From Arthrobacter tumbae (GTDB lineage Bacteria; Actinomycetota; Actinomycetes; Actinomycetales; Micrococcaceae): a stretch of DNA of 64,000 nucleotides. Location: positions 1,736,001 through 1,800,000 of the forward strand of contig NZ_JAFBCC010000001.1 in NCBI RefSeq assembly GCF_016907495.1, in the 5' to 3' direction. The position numbers were made by a program, and so were the translations under genes. Numbering within the stretch: the stretch's first letter is position 1; each line of letters opens with the position of its first letter. The notes beneath the pieces were generated by a model, which had not been told where the DNA came from, searched no databases, and saw only the letters and a list, made by a program, of their open reading frames with translations. This document shows, in pieces, positions 42,227-50,284 of this stretch.

Positions 42227-42867
42227 CTAAGTGGGCAGAGGTGGACGGCTACCTGAACCGCACGGTGGTCCGGCCTGACGACGCACTCCTCGCGGCCGTC
42301 GAAAATACCCGAACTGCAGGAATGCCTGCCATTGAAGTCACGGCCGGGCAAGGCAAGTTCCTGATGCTGCTTGCCCGTATTCATCAGGCGAAGAGGGTGC
42401 TGGAAATCGGCACGCTGGGCGGCTTCAGCACCACCTGGCTCGCACGGGGCCTTCCTGAGGACGGCACCGTTGATACCTGCGAATACGAGCCGGCCCACGC
42501 AGAGGTGGCCCGGCGCAATCTGGAGGCGGCCGGCGTCGGACACAAGGTGACTGTTCACGTGGGAGCGGCTCTGGAGACGCTGCCGACGCTCACAGGGCCC
42601 TATGACCTGTTCTTCATTGACGCCGACAAGGCGAACAATCCCAACTATCTGGAGTGGGCGGTGAAGCTGTCCCGCCCGGGATCGGTCATTGTGCTGGACA
42701 ACGTGGTGCGCGGAGGCGGCGTGCTGGACGAGAGCGGCGACGACGACATCCAAGGCACCCGCAGGGCGCTGGAACTGCTCGGCAGCCATCCGCGCCTGGA
42801 AGCGACAGCCCTGCAGACAGTTGGATCCAAGGACTGGGATGGGTTCGCGGTCGCCATCGTCAACTAG
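42223..42867 (+). CDS. Class I SAM-dependent O-methyltransferase (family 3, CCoAMT-like)
   Basis: 214 residues. The SAM loop is RVLEIGTLGGFSTTWLA (about 60-76), then CEYEPAHAEVARRNLEAAG. The metal-binding FFIDADKANNPNYLEWA (about 130-146) and LDNVVRGGGVLD match caffeoyl-CoA-type O-methyltransferases, which use Mg2+ and act on catechol-like hydroxyls. The physiological acceptor is unknown. Its ATG overlaps the preceding thiamine-binding gene. Confidence 0.9.
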   Translation: MTKWAEVDGYLNRTVVRPDDALLAAVENTRTAGMPAIEVTAGQGKFLMLLARIHQAKRVLEIGTLGGFSTTWLARGLPEDGTVDTCEYEPAHAEVARRNLEAAGVGHKVTVHVGAALETLPTLTGPYDLFFIDADKANNPNYLEWAVKLSRPGSVIVLDNVVRGGGVLDESGDDDIQGTRRALELLGSHPRLEATALQTVGSKDWDGFAVAIVN

Positions 42868-42917
42868 AGCGCACCTACAACCACTGCACGTGAGGAACCG
42901 GCGTCGTTCCCGATAGC

Positions 42918-43481
42918 ATGAACGGCATGGCCACTATCCGTCCGCTCCGCAGCGAGGAGACCGAAGCTGCGCTGCGCATGAAGAACCAGGGGTGGCGCCA
43001 GGCCTACCGGGGGAAGGTCCGCGAAGAGATCCTGGATGACCTGGATGACGGCATCGAGGCGATCGCGGAAGCGTGGAGGCAGGGGTTCGATGAGAGCGGG
43101 AGCGTGCCGTTTGTAGCGGTCGACGACGACGGCGCGATTGTCGGTATTGCTGCGGGCGGTGAGGCGAGGGGTGATAACCCTCCTGCCGCCGTCGAACTTT
43201 TCATGCTGTACGTGCTGGAGGAGTATTACGGCACCGGTCTGGGCCGGGCGCTGGCCGATGCCGCGATCGGCGGCGCCGCCGCATGCGTCTGGGTCCTTGA
43301 GGGCAACGAACGCGCCACCGCCTTCTACCGCAAGCTCGGCTTTGTTCCCGACGGCGAGCGTGAGCAGCTGTCCGAACGGTGGAACGGCCTTCATGAGATT
43401 CGGATGGTGCGCACTGCCTGCGCCGTCGATCCGCCGCGCATCAGCGCTGCCGCACCGGGTTCACAACTGACAGGGGAATGA
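42918..43481 (+). CDS. GNAT family N-acetyltransferase
   Basis: 187 residues. ATIRPLRSEETEAALRMKNQGWRQAYRG opens the fold, and the acetyl-CoA loop follows YVLEEYYGTGLGRALADAAIGG (about 98-118). FYRKLGFVPDGE is the usual C-terminal signature. Substrate unknown. No clear ribosome binding site is seen, so the start could be the ATG at 42927. The TM2 gene starts 1 nt after the stop. Confidence 0.85.
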   Translation: MNGMATIRPLRSEETEAALRMKNQGWRQAYRGKVREEILDDLDDGIEAIAEAWRQGFDESGSVPFVAVDDDGAIVGIAAGGEARGDNPPAAVELFMLYVLEEYYGTGLGRALADAAIGGAAACVWVLEGNERATAFYRKLGFVPDGEREQLSERWNGLHEIRMVRTACAVDPPRISAAAPGSQLTGE

Positions 43482-43482
43482 C

Positions 43483-43797
43483 GTGTCCAACTACTACGGG
43501 AACCAGCCGCCTCAACACGTGGTGGTGTACGCCGCGAAGGAAAGCTGGCTCGCCTATCTGCTCTGGTTCCTGCTTGGGAACTTCGGCGCCCACAAGTTCT
43601 ACCTGCGCCAGAACGGGATGGGCTTCCTCTACCTGGGTCTGGGCCTGATCGGCTACGCCACGGCGTGGTTCGTGCTCGGGTTCCTGTTCCTGATACCGCT
43701 GTGGATCATGATGGTCATTGACCTGTTCACCATTCCGGGCAGGGTGCGGCAGGTCAACGGCCACCTGCACTACCAGGGTGCAGTCCGTCCGTACTAG
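43483..43797 (+). CDS. TM2 domain-containing membrane protein
   Basis: 104 residues from a GTG with AGGGGAA upstream. The TM2 hallmark is seen: KESWLAYLLWFLLGNFGAHKFYLRQNGMGFLYLG, then a second hydrophobic hairpin ending WIMMVIDLFTIPGRV with the conserved Asp. Function is unknown. Tightly packed after the GNAT gene. Confidence 0.9.
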   Translation: MSNYYGNQPPQHVVVYAAKESWLAYLLWFLLGNFGAHKFYLRQNGMGFLYLGLGLIGYATAWFVLGFLFLIPLWIMMVIDLFTIPGRVRQVNGHLHYQGAVRPY

Positions 43798-43831
43798 CGA
43801 AGAGCGCCACCAGTTGAAAGCGTAAGGATCA

Positions 43832-44668
43832 GTGGGACGTCAACGGGAACGCAAAGGAACGGCGGGCACCGACGGCGGTCCGGTTCCCGGCCTTCACACC
43901 ATCGACACCGGTACGTGTGAACTGGTCCCGGACCGGTTCAATCCGAATGGCTGGGTGCTCCACGTCAACGGTGTGCCGAGCTCGCACATAGACCTGACCG
44001 ATCCTGCCCGGCTCGACTTCGAGTACATGCGCTGGATCAGTTCGCTGGCAACCTCGCAGTGGCCGTCCACGTTCCGGCTGCGAGCGCTGCATCTCGGCGG
44101 AGGGGCGTGCTCCCTGGCGCGGAGTTTTGCCGTGACCTTTCCCGATGCACGGCAGGTGGTCGTCGAGCTCGACGGCGCGCTCGCGGCCCTGGTGCGCGAG
44201 TGGTTCGACCTGCCCCGGGCGCCGCTGCTGCGGATCCGCGTGGGGGAGGCCCGTGAGGTCACTGAATCGCTGTCCGCGAGCAGCCGGGACCTCATCATCC
44301 GGGACGCCTTCGCAGGCAGCCGCACTCCAGCCCCGCTGACCACCGTCGAGTTCGTTGAGCACGCCAAGCGGGTCCTGGACGCGACCGGCGTCTATGTCGT
44401 CAACTGTGGGGACGCACCTGACCTGGTGATGGCCCGACGCGAGGCAGCGACCATCTCCGCGGCCTTCGCCCATACCGTGATCATTGCGGACCCGGCGATG
44501 CTCAAGGGCCGGCGCTACGGGAACGTCATTCTTGCCGGAAGCGATGCACCACTGGGTGAAGATCCCGGCCTGGCCCGCGAGTTGCTCGGCGGCGGCGTTC
44601 CTGCCCACCTGTTGCGGAACGCGCAGGTGACCCGCTTCATTAGCGGCGCCGCAGTCCTCACGGACTAG
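43832..44668 (+). CDS. Spermidine synthase-like (polyamine aminopropyltransferase-fold) protein
   Basis: 278 residues. The Rossmann nucleotide site reads ALHLGGGACSLARSFAVTFPDARQVVVELDGAL (about 87-120) and the equivalent of the catalytic Asp region is LIIRDAFAGSRTP (about 152). VYVVNCGDAPDL follows. It lacks the N-terminal membrane helices found in some actinobacterial homologues. The family includes true aminopropyltransferases and methyltransferase-like proteins, so polyamine synthesis is not certain. GTG start with AAGGA close by. Confidence 0.78.
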   Translation: MGRQRERKGTAGTDGGPVPGLHTIDTGTCELVPDRFNPNGWVLHVNGVPSSHIDLTDPARLDFEYMRWISSLATSQWPSTFRLRALHLGGGACSLARSFAVTFPDARQVVVELDGALAALVREWFDLPRAPLLRIRVGEAREVTESLSASSRDLIIRDAFAGSRTPAPLTTVEFVEHAKRVLDATGVYVVNCGDAPDLVMARREAATISAAFAHTVIIADPAMLKGRRYGNVILAGSDAPLGEDPGLARELLGGGVPAHLLRNAQVTRFISGAAVLTD

Positions 44669-44678
44669 CTTGAGTTTG

Positions 44679-44720
44679 CAGGACACGCCCCTAATGCAGC
44701 GTCAAAAGGGGCGTGTCCTG
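44679..44720. repeat. Convergent-junction palindrome, copy 3
   Basis: A perfect 14-bp stem, CAGGACACGCCCCT / AGGGGCGTGTCCTG, loop AATGCAGCGTCAAA. The flanks are TGAGTTTG and CCAATTCGACGGG. It separates the converging spermidine-synthase-like and LysR genes. Confidence 0.9.
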
Positions 44721-44734
44721 CCAATTCGACGGGT

Positions 44735-45631
44735 TCAGTCCCTACCCAGCAGCCTGCCCTCGAAGGCGTCCGTCGCCTCCCGAAGCGCACCGACGACGGC
44801 GGCAACCGCCGGTTGCCGGAGCGAATCGGGACGCGCCACCAGCCAGTAACCCAACCGCTCGGCGACCTCCTCAGGCAGCAGCCGAACCAGGTCGCTATGC
44901 AGGTTGGCCATGAAGCACGGCAGCAGGCCGATGCCGGCACCGGCACGCGTGGCTTCTACATGGACGAACACGTTGGTCGAACTCAGCGAATCCTTCATGC
45001 TCGGCAGCAGGCGCCGCGGCGCGTCAAGGCTGTCGACCTGCAGCATCGAGTCGATGAAGTAGACGAGCGGGTGGGCCAGGACCTCCTCGATCGTCGACGG
45101 CCTGCCGTACTCGGCCAGATAGTCCCGCGAAGCGTACAGGCCCAGCACATACTCACCCAGCCGGATTGCCTCGGCACGGTGGACCTGCGGACGCCCGACA
45201 ACCACCTCGAGATCCAGCCCGCTGCGGGTCTGCGACGCCCGCCGGGTCGCCGCGACGATCTCGACGCTGAGCTGCGGGTGATCGCGCCTCAGCCGCGCAA
45301 AAGCCGGCGCCGCGATATAGGCACTGAAACCGTCAGTGGCACTGATGCGCACGACGCCGGAGAGCCGGCTTGCGCCGTCGTCGTTCGCTTCCAGCGCCGA
45401 AAGCGCGCGCTCGACCTCCTCCGCGGCGGCAACCGCGCGCAATCCAAGGTCCGTCAGCTCCCAACCGCCGCTCGCGCGCACGAGCACGTGCCCGCCCAGG
45501 GAGCGCTCGAGGACGGAGATGCGCCGGGAGACCGTGGTGTGGTTCAGCCCCAGGCTCTCGGCCGCTGAGGTGAAACGGCCGGTATGGGAAACAGCAAGGA
45601 GGATGAGCAGATCATCGGGCTGAAGGGACAT
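44735..45631 (-). CDS. LysR family transcriptional regulator
   Basis: 298 residues. The start at ATG 45631 begins SLQPDDLLILLAVSHTGRFTSAAESLGLNHTTVSRRISVLERSLG, the family's winged HTH; the frame is open 13 codons more. The effector domain follows from about residue 90. The gene is divergent from an MHS-family transporter and a 3-hydroxybutyrate dehydrogenase-like gene, so these are its likely targets. An inverted repeat fitting a LysR box lies directly before its start. Confidence 0.92.
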   Translation of the reverse strand: MSLQPDDLLILLAVSHTGRFTSAAESLGLNHTTVSRRISVLERSLGGHVLVRASGGWELTDLGLRAVAAAEEVERALSALEANDDGASRLSGVVRISATDGFSAYIAAPAFARLRRDHPQLSVEIVAATRRASQTRSGLDLEVVVGRPQVHRAEAIRLGEYVLGLYASRDYLAEYGRPSTIEEVLAHPLVYFIDSMLQVDSLDAPRRLLPSMKDSLSSTNVFVHVEATRAGAGIGLLPCFMANLHSDLVRLLPEEVAERLGYWLVARPDSLRQPAVAAVVGALREATDAFEGRLLGRD

Positions 45632-45658
45632 ATCTGCATTTTCGCAGATTAGGTCTGC
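45632..45658. promoter_or_regulatory. Candidate LysR-type operator
   Basis: ATCTGC-ATTTTC-GCAGAT (45632-45649) is a perfect palindrome with AT-rich centre, and GCAGA-TTAGG-TCTGC overlaps it (45644-45658). It lies at the 5' end of the lysR gene, as is usual for autoregulatory LysR sites. Confidence 0.6.
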
Positions 45659-45717
45659 GCAACTGGTCATTGAAGTGCCTTTGACTGTGCAGCCATACTC
45701 AATGAGGCCCGAACCCG

Positions 45718-45768
45718 GTGACAGTCGTCACAAACGTCTCATCAGACGGAAAGTGTCAGCGCCGACAC
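45718..45768 (+). promoter_or_regulatory. Palindromes in the MHS transporter promoter region
   Basis: GTGAC-AGTC-GTCAC at 45718-45731 and GTGTC-AGCGCC-GACAC at 45753-45768 lie 15-65 nt upstream of the transporter start. The first has the same half-sites as the fruR palindrome. They may be LysR or other regulator sites; not proven. Confidence 0.45.
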
Positions 45769-45782
45769 AGAAGGAGCAACAC

Positions 45783-47189
45783 ATGAGCGTCAGTTCCCGT
45801 CCAGCCCGCCCCGGAGGGGGAAAAGCCGGCAATCCGGCTGGAAACACCGACGAGGCACCAACAGGCCTCAAGAAGATCGTCGCGGCCTCAATGGTCGGCA
45901 CAGTCGTCGAGTGGTACGAATTCTTCCTCTACGCAACGGCCGCCTCGCTGGTATTCGGCATCGTGTTCTTCCCCAACGCGGACACCCCGCTGGATGCGAT
46001 CATCGCGGCCTTCCTGACCTACGCCGTCGGCTTCATCGCCCGCCCTCTCGGAGGTATCTTCTTCGGGCAGATCGGTGACAAGCTGGGCCGCAAGCACACG
46101 CTTCAGGTCACCATCATCCTGGTTGGCGTAGCCACGTTCCTCATGGGCTGCCTGCCCGGGTTCAACTCGATCGGCTACTGGGCGCCGGCACTGCTGGTGA
46201 TCCTCCGCTTCGTCCAGGGCTTCGCGGTGGGAGGCGAGTGGGGCGGTGCAGTCCTGCTGGTCGCCGAACACAGCCCCAACAAGTCCCGCGGATTCTGGTC
46301 CAGCTGGCCGCAGGCCGCTGTGCCCGTCGGGAACCTGCTGGCAACCGTGGTGCTGCTGACGATGTCCTCGATCCTGCCGGAGGACGAGTTCATCAGCTGG
46401 GGCTGGCGCGTGGCCTTCTGGCTCTCAGCCATCATCGTGGTCATCGGCTACTACATCCGCACCCACGTGAGTGAATCGCCAATCTTCCTTGAGGCACGCG
46501 AGCAGGTCGAGCGCGAAAAGGCAATCAGCTACGGCGTCTTCGAGGTAGTGAAGAAGTACCCCAAGGGCATCCTCGGCGCCATGGGCCTGCGGTTCGCGGA
46601 GAACATCCTCTACTACATCATCGTCAGCTTCTCCATCGTCTACCTCTCCCAGGTCCACGAGTACAACACCAGTTCACTGCTCCTGGCGCTGCTGATCGCC
46701 CACGTGGTGCACTTCTTCGTGATCCCGCAGGTCGGCCGGCTGTCGGACAAGTTCGGACGCAAGCCCGTGTACCTCGCGGGTGCTGTCCTCGGCGCAAGCT
46801 GGGCATTCTTCGCCTTCCCGATGTTCGACACCCAGAACCCCGTGATCATCATCCTGGCCGTGACGATCGGACTGTGCTTCCACGCCCTGATGTACGCCGG
46901 CCAGCCCGCGATCATGGCGGAGATGTTCCCCACCCGCATGCGCTACTCCGGTGTGTCCCTCGGCTATCAGGTCACGTCGATCCTTGCGGGATCGCTCGCG
47001 CCGATCATCGCCACCGCGATCCTGCAGGAAACCGGATCATGGCTCGGCGTGGCACTCTATGTCCTCGGCGCCTGCGTTGTGACGGCGATTGCCGTCCTCA
47101 CCCTGCGCGAAACGCGCGGAGCGTCGCTGCGGGACATCGATGCTGCCGACGCTGAGCGCCACGGCATTTCGGTCGGCAGGGACAGCTAG
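45783..47189 (+). CDS. MFS transporter, metabolite:H+ symporter (MHS) family
   Basis: 468 residues from the ATG at 45783 with AGAAGGAGC upstream. Twelve helices. The MHS features are MVGTVVEWYEFFLYATAASLVFG (helix 1), FGQIGDKLGRKHTL (loop 2-3), FVQGFAVGGEWGGAVLL and ARPLGG. The substrate is unknown; the family carries organic acids such as citrate, ketoglutarate and related compounds. The dehydrogenase gene follows after 2 nt, so the pair suggests uptake and oxidation of a hydroxy acid such as 3-hydroxybutyrate. Confidence 0.92.
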   Translation: MSVSSRPARPGGGKAGNPAGNTDEAPTGLKKIVAASMVGTVVEWYEFFLYATAASLVFGIVFFPNADTPLDAIIAAFLTYAVGFIARPLGGIFFGQIGDKLGRKHTLQVTIILVGVATFLMGCLPGFNSIGYWAPALLVILRFVQGFAVGGEWGGAVLLVAEHSPNKSRGFWSSWPQAAVPVGNLLATVVLLTMSSILPEDEFISWGWRVAFWLSAIIVVIGYYIRTHVSESPIFLEAREQVEREKAISYGVFEVVKKYPKGILGAMGLRFAENILYYIIVSFSIVYLSQVHEYNTSSLLLALLIAHVVHFFVIPQVGRLSDKFGRKPVYLAGAVLGASWAFFAFPMFDTQNPVIIILAVTIGLCFHALMYAGQPAIMAEMFPTRMRYSGVSLGYQVTSILAGSLAPIIATAILQETGSWLGVALYVLGACVVTAIAVLTLRETRGASLRDIDAADAERHGISVGRDS

Positions 47190-47191
47190 GG

Positions 47192-48016
47192 ATGCCTGCG
47201 GCACACCAGAACGACGACGGCGGCTTGCGCCCCATCGCACAGTCGCCGTCGTTTCACTCACCCGCTCCAGCCGGATTGCTCGCCGGGCGGCGTGCGATCG
47301 TCACCGGCGGGGCGAGCGGCATAGGCGCCGCCTGCGCGCGCGACTTGGCAGCACAGGGCGCGTACGTGGTGGTGGCGGACCGGGACGCGGAGGGTGCCGG
47401 CGTCGTCGCCAAGGAAATCAAGGGCGAAGCGTGGGCCGTTGACCTGCTGGACACGGCGGCGCTGGAGGACTTGACCCTCGACGCGGACATCCTGGTGAAC
47501 AACGCCGGGATCCAGGTCGTCCAGCCTATTGAGGAGTTTGATCCGGCTGACTTCCGGCGTATCCACACGCTCATGCTTGAGGTGCCGTTCCTCCTGATGC
47601 GTGCCACCCTGCCGTCGATGTACGCGAAGAACTTCGGCCGGATCATCAACGTGTCTTCGGTGCACGGGCTGCGGGCGTCCGCCTTCAAGTCCGCCTACGT
47701 GTCCGCCAAGCACGGGCTGGAGGGGCTTTCCAAGGTTGCGGCGCTGGAAGGCGGGCCACACGGAGTTACGAGCAACTGCGTTAACCCCGGCTACGTGCGG
47801 ACGCCGCTCGTGGAGAACCAGATCGCCGACCAGGCGCGGCTGCATGACATCAGCGAGGATGAGGTCCTCGAGCAGATCATGCTCACCGAGAGCGCAATCA
47901 AGCGCCTGGTGGAGCCGTCGGAGGTTGCCTCACTCGTTGCATGGCTGGCGTCCGGGCAGGCCGGGATGGTGACCGGCGCGTCCTACACCATGGACGGCGG
48001 CTGGTCCGCGCGCTGA
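47192..48016 (+). CDS. SDR oxidoreductase, 3-hydroxybutyrate dehydrogenase-like
   Basis: 274 residues with an unconserved extension of about 30 before the SDR core. TGGASGIG (38-45) binds NAD(P); NNAG is at 103-106; the catalytic Ser155/156, Tyr169 and Lys173 (YVSAK) are present. Segments such as ALEGGPHGVTSNCVNPGYVRTPLVENQIADQA and the C-terminal TGASYTMDGGWSAR match D-3-hydroxybutyrate dehydrogenases, which yield acetoacetate. A role in polyhydroxybutyrate or hydroxybutyrate use is inferred. The stop is followed by a palindrome. Confidence 0.85.
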   Translation: MPAAHQNDDGGLRPIAQSPSFHSPAPAGLLAGRRAIVTGGASGIGAACARDLAAQGAYVVVADRDAEGAGVVAKEIKGEAWAVDLLDTAALEDLTLDADILVNNAGIQVVQPIEEFDPADFRRIHTLMLEVPFLLMRATLPSMYAKNFGRIINVSSVHGLRASAFKSAYVSAKHGLEGLSKVAALEGGPHGVTSNCVNPGYVRTPLVENQIADQARLHDISEDEVLEQIMLTESAIKRLVEPSEVASLVAWLASGQAGMVTGASYTMDGGWSAR

Positions 48017-48030
48017 GCCCGATGAGTTGG

Positions 48031-48072
48031 CAGGACACCCCCCTGATGCGCGTGCAAAAGGGGCGTGTCCTG
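48031..48072. repeat. Convergent-junction palindrome, copy 4
   Basis: CAGGACACCCCCCT / AGGGGCGTGTCCTG, 13 of 14 pairs, 14-nt loop GATGCGCGTGCAAA. The flanks are TGAGTTGG and CCGAATCAACGGGTGGG. It lies between the SDR gene and the converging NCS2 permease gene. Confidence 0.88.
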
Positions 48073-48089
48073 CCGAATCAACGGGTGGG

Positions 48090-49541
48090 TCAGGCGACGC
48101 CGAGCAGCTGCTCGATCGGGCCGATGCCGAAGAACACCACGAACGCGCCCGCCACGGCCCACATGAGCGGGTGGATCTCCTTCGCCCTGCCCTGGAACGT
48201 GCGGACCAGAACGTACGCGATGAATCCGGCGCCCAGTCCGTTGGCAATCGAGTAGGTGAACGGCATCAGCGTGAACGTCAGGAAGGCAGGAATGGCGATA
48301 CCCCAGTCCTGCCAGTCGATTCGGCCCACCTGGGACACCATCATGAAACCGACGACGACGAGGGCCGGCGCCACCGCCTCGAACGGTACCAGCGAGATCA
48401 GCGGCGTGAAGAACATGGCCACGAGGAACAGCATGCCCGTCACGATGTTGGCGATGCCGGTGCGTGCGCCTTCACCGATACCCGCGCCGGATTCCACGTA
48501 GATCTGGTTCGAGGAGACTGATCCCGCTCCGCCGGCCACCGCTCCGAGAGCGTCAACGATGAGGACGCGGTTGACGCCGGGAATGTTGCCCTGCCTGTCC
48601 ACCAGCTTTGCTTCGTTGGCCAGGCCCACCATGGTGCCCATGGCGTCGAAGAAGATGCTGAGCAGGATGGTGAAGGTGAGCAGCAGGGCGGCGGTGGCGC
48701 CGAGGCTGCCGAACGCACCGAAGACGCTGACGCTGCCGACGAGGCTCAGGTCGGGAAGCCCGATCCACGCTCCGGAGGGAAGCTCCGGAACAACGAGCGA
48801 CCAGCCCTGCGGGTTGGAGCCGTCCGGTCCCACGCTGGGCCCGACGTTTGCCACGGCTTCGATGATGACAGCGAGGAGGGTCGCAGCGATGACACCGATC
48901 AGGATGCCGCCGCGAACCTTCCGGACCACCAGCGCGATGGTGAGGATGAGGCCGAAGACAAACACCAGGGTGGGCCAGCCGAGGAGCACGCCCTCGAAAC
49001 CCAACCCGACCGGGACTGTGGTCTGCGCGACATCCGGAACGCGCCGTACAAAGCCCGCGTTCACCAGTCCGATCAGGGCGATGAAGAGCCCGATGCCGAC
49101 GACGATCGCTGTCTTCAGGCTCTCCGGCACCGCGTTGAAAACGGCGGTCCGGAAGCCGGTGAGGACCAGCACAAGCATGGTGAGGCCGGCAAGAACCACG
49201 AGACCCATCATGTCCGGCCAGGTGAGCTCCGGATTGGTGGCCACCGTAATGGCCACGAAGGCGTTGACGCCCAGTCCGGTGGCCAGGGCGAAGGGGTACT
49301 TCGCCCAGGCGCCCATGAGGATGGTGAGCAGCCCCGCAACGAGGGCGGTCACCGCCGCCACGCGTTCAAATCCCAGACTGCCTCCGCTCGCGTCCGCTCC
49401 GGCAAGGATCAGGGGGTTGAGCACCACGATGTAGCTCATGGCGAAGAAGGTGGCGATGCCGCCCCTGATCTCGCGCGAGTAGGTTGATCCGCGGGCGGTG
49501 AGCTGGAAGTAGCGGTCCGTCGCGGTGCGCAGTTCAGGCAC
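48090..49541 (-). CDS. NCS2 family purine permease (guanine/hypoxanthine AzgA-like)
   Basis: 483 residues from the GTG at 49541 with AGAGGA upstream; the open frame extends 52 codons further but without family support. About twelve to fourteen helices. It begins FQLTARGSTYSREIRGGIATFFAMSYIVVLNPLIL, an AzgA-type opening, and has AKYPFALATGLGVNAFVAITV and FFDAMGTMVGLANEA. Relatives import adenine, guanine or hypoxanthine with protons. No riboswitch motif was seen upstream. Confidence 0.93.
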   Translation of the reverse strand: MPELRTATDRYFQLTARGSTYSREIRGGIATFFAMSYIVVLNPLILAGADASGGSLGFERVAAVTALVAGLLTILMGAWAKYPFALATGLGVNAFVAITVATNPELTWPDMMGLVVLAGLTMLVLVLTGFRTAVFNAVPESLKTAIVVGIGLFIALIGLVNAGFVRRVPDVAQTTVPVGLGFEGVLLGWPTLVFVFGLILTIALVVRKVRGGILIGVIAATLLAVIIEAVANVGPSVGPDGSNPQGWSLVVPELPSGAWIGLPDLSLVGSVSVFGAFGSLGATAALLLTFTILLSIFFDAMGTMVGLANEAKLVDRQGNIPGVNRVLIVDALGAVAGGAGSVSSNQIYVESGAGIGEGARTGIANIVTGMLFLVAMFFTPLISLVPFEAVAPALVVVGFMMVSQVGRIDWQDWGIAIPAFLTFTLMPFTYSIANGLGAGFIAYVLVRTFQGRAKEIHPLMWAVAGAFVVFFGIGPIEQLLGVA

Positions 49542-49634
49542 GGGTATTCCTCTGTTGGTGGTGGGGTTTCGCTCAAGGAGTCTATCCAATGACCGATTCA
49601 GGATCCTGCCAGTTCGCTCCCGTAGGCTTAAGTC

Positions 49635-50276
49635 ATGAAGCCTTCCGCAGTAGTTGCAGCACGCCCGGCGCGCATTACAGGTACGCATCCCATCCAACGC
49701 ATCGCCGTGCTTCTGGCCGGTGTACTTCTGGTTGCGTTCACCCTGGTGTTCGGATCAGCCTCAGGCGCCTCAGCGCATGACGAGCTGAGCTCCTCGACGC
49801 CGGAGCCGGGTGCAACGCTTGAGACCGTACCCCAGGCGATTGAACTCACGTTCACCAACGTTCCTGCGACGATCGGCTCGCAGGTCCAGGTGCTCGACGC
49901 CGCGGGCGAGGACTGGGCAGAGGGCGACGTCACCATCACAGACACTGTGGCCACGCAGGCAATCCGTGCCGGCGCGCCCGCCGGAACCTACACGGTGAAC
50001 TGGCGGGTAGTGTCCTCCGATTCGCACCCTATCGAGGGCACCTTCGACTTCACGGCTTCGGACGGCGGCGCTGCTGCGGAAACCCCTGAGGCGTCGGCGG
50101 GCACCGCAGGCCCGATCGAAACCGCCGACCCGGGCGCGCTTGACCAGGAGCCGGCAGCAGATTCCGGTGTTTCCTGGGGGGTCATCCTGATGATAGCCGT
50201 GCTGATTTCGCTCGCGATAGTGCTGGCACTTGGAGCCAGGCGGCGGCTGAAGCAGGGCAATAACGACGCCGCGTAG
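49635..50276 (+). CDS. CopC domain copper-binding membrane-anchored protein
   Basis: 213 residues. A signal peptide ends at ASA, leaving His48 (HDELSSSTPEPGATL) as the mature N-terminus, and HP in SSDSHPIEGTFDF (His131) completes the Cu(II) site of CopC proteins. The usual FTNVPATIGSQVQVLD core is present. A disordered Ala/Glu/Pro stretch leads to a C-terminal helix (VILMIAVLISLAIVLALG) and basic tail, so it is anchored outside the membrane. No CopD or sensor is next to it. Confidence 0.92.
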   Translation: MKPSAVVAARPARITGTHPIQRIAVLLAGVLLVAFTLVFGSASGASAHDELSSSTPEPGATLETVPQAIELTFTNVPATIGSQVQVLDAAGEDWAEGDVTITDTVATQAIRAGAPAGTYTVNWRVVSSDSHPIEGTFDFTASDGGAAAETPEASAGTAGPIETADPGALDQEPAADSGVSWGVILMIAVLISLAIVLALGARRRLKQGNNDAA

Positions 50277-50284
50277 GCGCCTTC

